Part shown: one piece after another, positions 56,247 to 64,000 of the stretch | Numbering within the stretch: position 1 is the stretch's first letter | How the letters are laid out: the number at the start of each line of letters is the position of its first letter | From: Pseudofabraea citricarpa | Taxonomy: Eukaryota > Ascomycota > Leotiomycetes > Helotiales > Dermateaceae | Length of the DNA stretch: 64,000 nucleotides | NCBI GenBank assembly: GCA_029641185.1 | Contig: JAPWGK010000001.1 | Span: 1,066,501-1,130,500 of the forward strand | Reading direction: 5' to 3' | Translations under genes and position numbers: made by a program | The notes under the pieces: generated by a model | What the model was told of the DNA's origin: nothing | The model's input: the letters and a program-made list of their open reading frames with translations, nothing else | Databases searched by the model: none

Positions 56247-58082
56247 ATGGCCACAGCAAGCCTACAATTCTTCTGCCTTTGGCGGGACGACTCGATCCGC
56301 TCGAGTATGCTGTCGCACATGGACAATGAGACCATCTGCTCCCTCCGACTCACAAACTCGGAGCTCAATGACCTCACAACCAAATCGCTCTTCACGCGAA
56401 CCCGTTTGACCCTCACACCAAGTGCTCTCACCCGCTCTTCGCGGGTGGAAGCCCTCTCAAGGATAGGCCACCATATCGAGCATCTGACTTTCAGCATGCC
56501 GCATCTTCCATCCACCTTCCTCCCTCCCCTATTAAATCCCATGACGGGTCAAGAATTCATCTTCCTGTACACACCTCACACGACAGCCACGGATGTCAAA
56601 CAGCGTCCAAAATATGGCTCTCCCGAATTAGGAGAGATATTGACTCAACAATACCCTCCAATATTTCATGCCGCTACCAACGTGCCGGCTTTCATCAATG
56701 CCTTGTCTCATATGCCAAACCTCAGACACCTTACCATCTCATGTCCCGGTCAGGATCCTGCTCAGAGATATCGAAGAGATGCCGTGGACTACGCTCTGAC
56801 AAGTCTGCGCATCGCCATTGAAAGGGCGCCTCTTGTTCATCTCACGAAGCTCTCACTAAGTCAGATTCACCCTTCGGCTCTCGTCTATCTTCGTCACATG
56901 CCTGGCTTTGGATGCACCCCATCAGCAGGTCGTCGGTGGAAGCAGATCCGCAAATTAAACATCACGATGGATTCATGGGATTTCCTGGGTCTCCGACCGG
57001 GGCTTGATCATCTCAAGATCCTAGATGACTACATCCGAGGCTTCTCGAATAACCTAGAGAAGGTATCGTTCGGATGGAATGGCAGAAAGGGACCTTGTCC
57101 CTTCGCCCTATTCAAAGATCCGCTCTTCGCACCCCCTAGGAAGACGATCAAGTTATTTAATGAGGTTACTTCACCCATGTCACCTCTCCCAGCCGCTCCT
57201 TCGCGGCCTCCTATGAGCTTTCCCAAACTGCGCTATATGCAAGTTCGAAACGCAACTATGTCTTCTGACCAGGTGTCCGATCTGGTATACGATCATCGCC
57301 ACACGGTTCGCGAATTTGATTTTGAGAATGTTGCTTTGATCAATGGTGGAAATTGGGAGGATGCCCTAGCTCCGTTGACGAGAAACAGTACTATGAGCGA
57401 TGAGTGGCTCAGCCAACACAGTGGCTCGGACGGTGGTAGCCTATCAAGTGGTCGCAGCCGAGAAGACTTTCATTACCTGGACGAGGAGTTGGACGAGGTT
57501 ATTGATACGCTCTCGGCAGGAAGATACTCACCCCGTCCCGATAAAGAGTTGTATGCTCCAGTCGATGATCGGAGATTATCTGTACATGTCATGAAGAAAA
57601 AGAGGGTCCACCGTAGAAGAAAGCGCAAGGCGAACCATCCCAAGCATCAACCGGTTGAAGAGCCATCCAAGTTCCCCTTCACGATCTCGGCTCCGATACC
57701 TCTCATAATCCCTATTGAGGAGGCGTTACAACCAGCACCACTACCAACACTACACAAAAAGCCTACTTTGCAACCTATCTCACCGCCCACGTTGCAACCC
57801 ACGGTATATAGTCCTCACTTCCAAGGCGTTCAACGCAACGCTGAGCTAGATGCTGCACAGCAAGAGCTTGTGGATGATCCAGAGAGACGAGTGTCGACGC
57901 TGAAGAAGGCGAAGGAGGCAGTATTAATGAAGCTCGGCAAGGAGTTCTGTAAAGGCCAAGAGAGGAAGGATAATCTGAGAGGATATCTGAAGTCGTCGTG
58001 CTCAGCAGGAAGGAAGGGGAGGGCAATGATGGGTCAGGAGAGTACAACTGCACTGGTACCGTTGATGTTCAGCCGGTATTAG
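56247..58082 (+). CDS. F-box/LRR-like hypothetical protein
   Basis: A single exon of 611 residues. The N-terminal block (SIRSSMLSHMDNETICSLRLTNSELNDLTTKSLF, about 14-47) resembles a fungal F-box. LRR-like spacings follow: HIEHLTFSMPHLP, LRHLTISCP, HLTKLSLSQIHPSALVYLRHM, IRKLNITMDSW and LEKVSFGWN. Beyond about 380 the protein is disordered, with a Ser/Gly/acidic stretch, a basic cluster (KKKRVHRRRKRK, possible nuclear signal) and Pro-rich repeats (PTLHKKPTLQPISPPTLQPT). It may act as an SCF adaptor. No catalytic motif is seen. The ATG used is the first in frame downstream of a CA-rich leader. Confidence 0.78.
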   Translation: MATASLQFFCLWRDDSIRSSMLSHMDNETICSLRLTNSELNDLTTKSLFTRTRLTLTPSALTRSSRVEALSRIGHHIEHLTFSMPHLPSTFLPPLLNPMTGQEFIFLYTPHTTATDVKQRPKYGSPELGEILTQQYPPIFHAATNVPAFINALSHMPNLRHLTISCPGQDPAQRYRRDAVDYALTSLRIAIERAPLVHLTKLSLSQIHPSALVYLRHMPGFGCTPSAGRRWKQIRKLNITMDSWDFLGLRPGLDHLKILDDYIRGFSNNLEKVSFGWNGRKGPCPFALFKDPLFAPPRKTIKLFNEVTSPMSPLPAAPSRPPMSFPKLRYMQVRNATMSSDQVSDLVYDHRHTVREFDFENVALINGGNWEDALAPLTRNSTMSDEWLSQHSGSDGGSLSSGRSREDFHYLDEELDEVIDTLSAGRYSPRPDKELYAPVDDRRLSVHVMKKKRVHRRRKRKANHPKHQPVEEPSKFPFTISAPIPLIIPIEEALQPAPLPTLHKKPTLQPISPPTLQPTVYSPHFQGVQRNAELDAAQQELVDDPERRVSTLKKAKEAVLMKLGKEFCKGQERKDNLRGYLKSSCSAGRKGRAMMGQESTTALVPLMFSRY

Positions 58083-58477
58083 TTAGCTAGGTACTTGATT
58101 TCTATGTACATAGCAATTTTTTGTCACGAGTAATGAGTAATGAAGTATGTTTTTTCTGTCATGTTCATGATGGCTCGCTTGCTACCCTGATTCTCTTAAC
58201 TTGTAAATGAGGTGCTCTGATGGGAGTGATAAGCCTTGACGAAAGCTTCCCGTACAATGGAAGGCTACGTCCTCTCCCTCTGCTATCGCACTGATATTGA
58301 AGTTGCAACAATCTTGAAGTTATGGGATCGTTGCAAGCAAACTCCCATAGAATCTTCCTCCTATATCGAGAGCACTGTTCTTGATATATTCTCCACCTTC
58401 CCCAAGACCACGAAAAGCCCGTCGGGGGTGAAGGAGGTTATCACAGATCCACGACTAAGCTCTCAGCCATACAATCC
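58083..58477. other. Convergent intergenic region
   Basis: About 395 bp between the 3' ends of the F-box/LRR-like gene and the BMT6-like gene. No feature was seen. Confidence 0.55.
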
Positions 58478-59707
58478 CTATAACCGGCGGTACAAGTGAA
58501 GCTGATATCGCATATCCTCGAGATCTATCGGATACCGAGATTCTTTCGGCAGTCTGAACCATCGCGAGTCATCCGAAACTATCTTCTCCCACGTGGGTTT
58601 GATCACAACGCCCTCCTTGGTCTTTCCCGGTCCGATCAGAGTATGATCGAGAAGGAAATGCATCGGGTATTTCTTGGCCTCCTTTCCCACGGTCGTCTCT
58701 GAATAGCTTCCCGGGCTATCCACCACAAGAAGTAACGTACCCGGCTTGACGACTGCGGCCATGCTGAGCAAGAAACTCGTCGTCTTGGCTATGGATGCCG
58801 TGTAGAGCTCATTCAGCGTGAACAAGAGAGTGAGGAGCATGGGACGCTTGCCAACTACTTCCTCGAGACGGCTCGGGCTCATGGCGAGTACGTCTTCGCA
58901 CTGGAACGTTGCTGCTAGGTCGCTGGCTGGGAGAAGACTGCGGTTGGCGGCTTTGGCCGACGCACTTGCATATTTTGACATGGATGGCAGAGAAGAGAGA
59001 CCTTTGTCAAGTCGGGTTACCACATCACCCCACTGTGCGGTATCCATGAGCAGGAGTTCCGTCTTGTTTCCCGTGCCGGCAGTGAGTGATAGAGAGCCTA
59101 GCTTTTCTGAGACGTCCTCTTCTGTCTTGACGGGGGCTTCAGCAGTCTCTTCTCGAGATGAGCTATCTCGAAGATAGCGAAGAAGTCCGCCAAACGCAAC
59201 CACCTCTGCAGCACCGCCGCCAAAAGCCGTAACGTGCAAAGTTGACTCGCTGGACTCGCTCCCATCTTTACCCGGGATGCCAGGCACCGAGATGGCATCG
59301 AGATGCTGGCGAAGCTCGACGAGGATAGAAGCATAACAGAGAGCCCGACTCGGACTCCATCTAATGGCATAGGCCTGGAGGAAGTCGTCCTTGCCAAAGG
59401 CACGCGCGAAATCTCTCGCGTACAGAGCCTGCTTGACCTCCTGCAGCGTGGGCTTCAAGTCCTCGGACACGATGAGATCGGGGAAGGCATCCTTGAAGAT
59501 ATTCAGCAGCAGTTGCTGCAGCTCGATCGGGAGCACGTGCTGAGGTGATGCGTCTTCCTCCTCCTCTGCTTCCACGACGGCCTTCTGCATCTTCTTGGCC
59601 TTGGGCTCGGCCGTCTTCTTGATGTAGCCTGGTCCCTTCCAGCCAGGGCGATCGCTTGAGTCGCTCCCGACCACCTTGCCCCCGTGCCTCTTCGCAAACT
59701 TGCCCAT
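58478..59707 (-). CDS. BMT6: 25S rRNA uridine-N3 methyltransferase, BMT6-like
   Basis: A single exon of 409 residues starting MGKFAKRHGGKVVGSD. The frame stays open 76 codons upstream, but this ATG begins a basic nucleolar-type N-terminus and is preferred. After a Lys/acidic linker, PIELQQLLLNIFKDAFPDL and DFLQAYAIRWSPSRALCYASIL lead to the SAM-binding strand LHVTAFGGGAAEVVAFGGLLRYL. Later blocks include TELLLMDTAQWGDVV and LLTLLFTLNELYTASIAKTTSFLLSM. These match the Methyltransf_34 (DUF3115) family, whose yeast member Bmt6 methylates a uridine at N3 in 25S rRNA. Yeast Bmt6 is near 365 residues, so the size fits. Nucleolar location is inferred. Confidence 0.85.
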   Translation of the reverse strand: MGKFAKRHGGKVVGSDSSDRPGWKGPGYIKKTAEPKAKKMQKAVVEAEEEEDASPQHVLPIELQQLLLNIFKDAFPDLIVSEDLKPTLQEVKQALYARDFARAFGKDDFLQAYAIRWSPSRALCYASILVELRQHLDAISVPGIPGKDGSESSESTLHVTAFGGGAAEVVAFGGLLRYLRDSSSREETAEAPVKTEEDVSEKLGSLSLTAGTGNKTELLLMDTAQWGDVVTRLDKGLSSLPSMSKYASASAKAANRSLLPASDLAATFQCEDVLAMSPSRLEEVVGKRPMLLTLLFTLNELYTASIAKTTSFLLSMAAVVKPGTLLLVVDSPGSYSETTVGKEAKKYPMHFLLDHTLIGPGKTKEGVVIKPTWEKIVSDDSRWFRLPKESRYPIDLEDMRYQLHLYRRL

Positions 59708-61888
59708 CCTCGATCCGGAGCGTGATTTTTTTCTTTTTTTCGGCGTCGTGGACTTGCTTGCCCCGTTTTGAGTGTTGCAGAATATTGCTCCCGAGAATTT
59801 CACAACCGAGTTATGCACGGTCGGTGTGCTTGCTAGCGAGCGCACTCTGCTTGCGTATTGCGGAGGGCGGCACGGGTTAACATTCTTACTGATTATGAAT
59901 TCAGTTATGAAATTCGAAAATGCAAAATCAAGCAAGAACGCTCGAGAAATGTTAATGAATGTGTGATATACTTCCCTCGAACAAGCATAACCTAGGATAT
60001 TCGTTTTATTTTGAAGAAAAAAGGTCCCGGACCAAAGTTTGTGGGTTATTTGATGTCACAACTAGTAAAATTATATTGATAAAATACTGAACTTGAAATA
60101 TAACTGACCTATAAGAAGTATTCATCTCTTCTCTTTCTTCTTCTTCTTCTTCTTCTTCTTCTTCTTCTTCTTCTTTCTTTTGACAAAAAAAAGGGGGGAC
60201 AGGATAAGAGGGAGGTTTGGGAAAGGATAAGAGGAACTCAAAATTCCGGATAAAAAGTAGCAAATCTAAGTTCAAGTTGTCTTTTGGGGCCTTTTAGATT
60301 CTTAGGGTAAAGCCCAGTTGGTCTGAACAATACCGCTGTATACAGGTAGATGGAGGCGCGTTGCTATCTATCAAATATAAAGCTCGGTTGTTATAGCTGT
60401 TGAAAAGAAGACGATTATAGTTTTAGGAGAGGAGGATTTTGAAAATATAGGTAACGGTTTGAAGAATATGACATTGTATTTAATACTAGAGATTCGCTGA
60501 TGATGACTGGTAGCTAGGTTCTTACATTATGTTTTCCTAACAGGCTAATACTAAAAGTAGGTATCACACCTGTTCGAGGACGCTCAAGCGTAAGAAGTAC
60601 CCCGAGGGGTTCGTTGTCTACTAGTTATTACACACTTTATCTCCCAGTTATTCATCAGAATGCATAACATGTGTTCTGCGTCTAAGCCTGGTTTTCGTGT
60701 GTGAATAAGCGAGTGCTCCAGATCGATCTCGTCGGGAACGAATTATACCTCTCGCATGCCAGTGTTTTCCGAAGAGAGTAAATTTAAATAGCATTTGATA
60801 AAAGGTTTAAAGTTTCCGATTTTACAAATGTATCATATTCCTTTTAGAATATTTGTTCCGTCTCTCATTTGCACCTTTGACCGCCGGCCTGATCGCTCGT
60901 CCCGTTTGCTCGTCACACCTCAACATGCTTGATCTGCAAGCGCAAGAAGCCGTGACTTGACACTTGTCAATGCACAATCTCTTGCATCCAACGTTCTGTA
61001 TATTAAACCCCGTTAGTTTAATATAAGTGCAAATGCTATGGGTTGCCGACATTCCCGTTAAGGTTGTATGTCCTTGGGGTATTCCTCCTTTCCAAACAGT
61101 GTTAGGCGATCTGGATGACCAAGGGCTTTTTAGGAGCTATCGGCCGGAAAATCCATCTTTCTTTATTCATCGGATAAGAAGAGAAATCCAGATGATAATA
61201 TAAATGCTATGGCAGCAGCATAAAAATGTTTGGCGGTAAGTTTATCCCGCAGGACATCTGGCATGATTGCAGGATAATAAATCCACTGCAGGAACTAGGT
61301 ATGTTTGCTTGCAAGGTCGACATTTTCATATCTAGCTTTTTCGAAGCAAGTGTCTGTACCCGTCGGTAAACAAGTGCATCTTGTACACCACACAATGTGT
61401 GACACATCGTCGACACCGTTTGACAGGATTGGTGATTCGTGAGGCAGGGCCCTACAGATGGCTACACAAGGTGGCCTTGTAGTACTGTACTTTACCCAGA
61501 CGATCTGATCGTGAAGATGGGATGAAACCGATCCGAGGTTCCACAAAAGTTCTCTCATAGTCTAGAGCCCCTTTGGTGTCATCTGAGGACTCGGTTTGTG
61601 CAACTCCAAATCAAAACTGTTTGTCAGACTAATAATAAATTGAAGTTTAGTTTAGTCTCCTTTTAAGTGTAGATATCCTGTCATTTTACCTACTGCAGAA
61701 AACAATTCAGCTCAAGTCATGATAGTTACCAGCTCTGAGCCCAGTTTGTTGTCTCTGTTCTCTCTCGGCCTTTGACAAACGTTACATGTATGGATTCTAG
61801 ATGATGTAGGCGTGATGCATTCAGGCTTGCAAACGGGGCCACCCAATCTTTACACAATGCACTTGAGGCGGCTAAGTCTGACAGATCA
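59708..61888. other. Intergenic region, AT-rich, with TTC microsatellite
   Basis: About 2.2 kb containing the BMT6 promoter and the upstream region of the last gene. A (TTC)n tract lies at 60137-60176, and 60.0-60.9 kb is AT-rich. No coding frame with recognisable features was seen. A minus-strand ORF at 61726-62040 is discussed under findings. Confidence 0.5.
60137..60176. repeat. (TTC)n microsatellite
   Basis: About 12 uninterrupted TTC units with degenerate flanks, followed by a short A-run and G-run. Confidence 0.9.
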
Positions 61889-63636
61889 ATGGCCAATGTT
61901 GTGGACGGGTCCTCGCAGAGCCTGTGTAAACATCCCAAGGAGCGTGCATCTACCAGTAAAGTGTTTGGCGGTAAGGGGGAGACTCCTATGGACATGTTTA
62001 AGGATAAGACTGGAGACTGTTTCCAAACTTGGGGTAGCAAACCTCTTTTCTTTCACTTTAACAGAATAATGGCACTCACAGTAAGTGAAGGCTAATGATG
62101 ACGACTCGATATGCTAATACGATTGCAGTTACGGTTCAGAGGAAAGCATCGAGAGCATCGAAATAGCTGGCATATACGATTCGAAACCCTTGCACAGTCT
62201 CTAAGCAAAGCATGGAAGGGTGTGAAGTGCAAGAAGACCCGATATGAGACCACAATAGATGACCATGGCTGTTTCACCTTATTCGACTTGCCACATCGAT
62301 GTACAAATCGCAAAGTCCTCGCGATTCGCAAACCTGTCTTACAGAATGCTTCGAGGGTAAGCCTCCTGGGCTTCCGGTCCTGTGAACTGTTGAGTCCAAC
62401 TCCAGCAACTGGCTTCTACCTCGATCAACCATACCCTCTGTATTGGGATATCGCTAAGCATCTTCGACCGGACTCAATTCTACAGGCTATCTGCCAGATC
62501 GTAGATATTTCGGAGGGCACTCTGGCTATCACTGCGCATCCGTCTCGCCAGAATGTTGCCAGACTGTATGAATTCCGAGTTAAAGGACTTGATGAGGACT
62601 TGCATCTAGTTCTACCAACATCCTGCAGGTTGTCATACATCTCTTGCCTGGAAGATTTGGAACATGAGAAGTCAAGCCCTGGACTCTCTTGGTTACTTGC
62701 GTATATGCCAACGTGGAGTAAGTTAAGCTACTTCACATAAGGGTCGATATATACTAATCAAACACGTCAGCACATGCAACAATACTTAACTCTGACGCAG
62801 AAAACCTCATTAGATATTTGTTACCTTTCGGGGTTTTTCCTGATACCGTTCAGTTTCTCGGTATATGCTTTTGGGCGTGGAAGTGCGTTATTGACGAGCT
62901 CAGCAAGGACCATGACTACTTCAGATATATTGAGCTCTGTGTGGAAGTCCTCCTCGACATCACGACACCCTCAGAAGGAGATTTCATCGCCAATACTGAC
63001 CTAACCGACGAGATAAAGCTCGAAGAAAGCAAGCAGATCATCCTAGCACTCCATGAAATCATCAGCATAACACACGTACACAAGTATAATGAGGACTCTG
63101 GTGAAGCATGGAAAGTAGATTTCTGGCTCGAGATCCTAACCATCATCCAAGCTCTGCGAGTAGAGCAATCTTCTTTTCAACAACCCTTCAGTATGAAAGA
63201 GATCCTCGAAATCCGACTCCTCTCTATATCAATAAGACCCTTAATGGTTCTCGTCCGCGCGAGTCTTGGTCTACCCACAGCATTGAACATCTTAACCTCG
63301 CCGCGATTAAGACAAGTTCAGATTCTGACCCAAGCCGTCATGTACCTACAATGGGATTTAGTACATGAGAATTGCGAGGAAGAAGACGACGTGTTAAATA
63401 TGATGGAACTCCTTGTCCAACGTGGAAGCAACAAAGAGGGTGCGGTTAAGGAGACGCTGGCGGCTCATAACGATATCATGCATTCTTTACTCTGTCTATT
63501 GCAGCTTGAGTTGGGTGCGGTAAACGACACGAATATGGATACGAACGCTGGGGGCGGGGATGTTGAGCGGTGGAAGGAGTATTTTGAGGTGCTTGTCTCG
63601 TTCTGTGGAGAAATGGCTCGGGGTCTGTTGGATTGA
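61889..63636 (+). CDS. Hypothetical protein, three exons, no recognised family
   Basis: Exons 61889-62080, 62129-62717 and 62771-63636 join with GTAAGT donors, CTAAT branch-like words and phases 0 and 1, giving 548 residues. Exon 2 carries FETLAQSLSKAWKGVKCKKTRYETTIDDHGCF and YWDIAKHLRPDSILQAICQIVDI. Exon 3 restores NLIRYLLPFGVFPDTVQFLGICFWAWKCVIDELSKDHDYF and continues as long amphipathic helices (IILALHEIISITHVHKY, FWLEILTIIQALRVEQ, MMELLVQRG). No catalytic motif or signal peptide is seen, and the exon-3 hydrophobic stretch looks like a buried helix rather than a clear membrane span. Exon 1 is the least certain: the frame is open upstream of 61889 and a different first exon is possible. Confidence 0.6.
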
Positions 63637-64000
63637 TGCAAATAACATGCCTCGTGTATGCTGTGTAGCAGATGCCTCATACCCAAACGAAATAGAAGCA
63701 GCCATAATCGCAAAGATGACTGCATGTCTCAAGCGCAGAGTATTTGGCATGCATTTCTGTCAGCATTGAACTACACATCTCAAATTCTGAAGAGTATGTT
63801 TTCATGTTTTAGTCAGGGATTGACTAAAAGCCAGAGGGATACAGGCTATCATTCGTGTTGACAGTATTGAGTTAGATTCCTAGGTTTATATCAGGTAGCT
63901 GAAGAAATTCTTATTTTGTCTTTTGACCCGAATTTTTGTCAGCGTGTAAAGCGAAGATTTGAGAACTCTGTTGTAATTCGATTGCTACTCGATCAACGGT
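63637..64000. other. 3' flank to window end
   Basis: 364 bp after the last stop codon. Short ORFs only; no feature was recognised. Confidence 0.5.

Overview
The window looks like nuclear DNA of a filamentous ascomycete. I infer this from about 25 genes on both strands at roughly one per 2.5 kb, short GT-AG introns (mostly 45-70 nt) that close reading frames exactly, and fungal families such as SLN1-type hybrid histidine kinase, ORMDL, a TRAMP-type zinc-knuckle protein, mucin-like secreted proteins and F-box proteins. A Leotiomycete is my best guess, but that is an inference. I see no prokaryotic operon, rRNA, convincing tRNA, CRISPR or intact transposon. I built the exon models by hand from splice motifs, reading phase and family resemblance.

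Layout: 1-9 kb holds the 3' end of one gene, NHP2 (-), QCR8 (-) head-to-head with prohibitin PHB1 (+), a ROG1-like DUF676 lipase (-) and a small membrane protein (-). 9-16 kb holds the REX3-type exonuclease (+), RFC5 (-) with CGCG elements in its promoter, and a DHA1-type MFS transporter (-). 17-24 kb holds a nine-exon secreted Ser/Thr- and Cys-rich protein (-), an F-box-like hypothetical (-) and a DUF427 protein (+). 24-31 kb holds a large AIR-type zinc-knuckle protein (-), ORM1 (+) and a Gly/Asn-rich GPI-type surface protein (+).

31-36 kb holds a SAM methyltransferase (-) and several small hypotheticals (+), one with a TGA inside an otherwise continuous frame. 36-38.7 kb is a long non-coding stretch before a 1381-residue disordered protein (+) whose C-terminal half repeats a D-F-[LI]-R-PP motif. 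44-52 kb holds a ten-exon F-box protein (-), with a 65-bp tandem repeat abutting its start codon, and the SLN1-like osmosensor kinase (-). 52-56 kb is non-coding. The end holds an F-box/LRR-like protein (+), the BMT6-type 25S rRNA methyltransferase (-) and an unrecognised three-exon gene (+).

Most genes are unrelated housekeeping genes: snoRNP assembly, RNA decay, clamp loading, respiratory and prohibitin complexes, sphingolipid control and osmosensing. I found no biosynthetic gene cluster. The least explained items are the modular Cys-rich secreted protein, the D-F-[LI]-R-PP repeat protein, the interrupted small gene near 34.8 kb, and the repeats in promoters.
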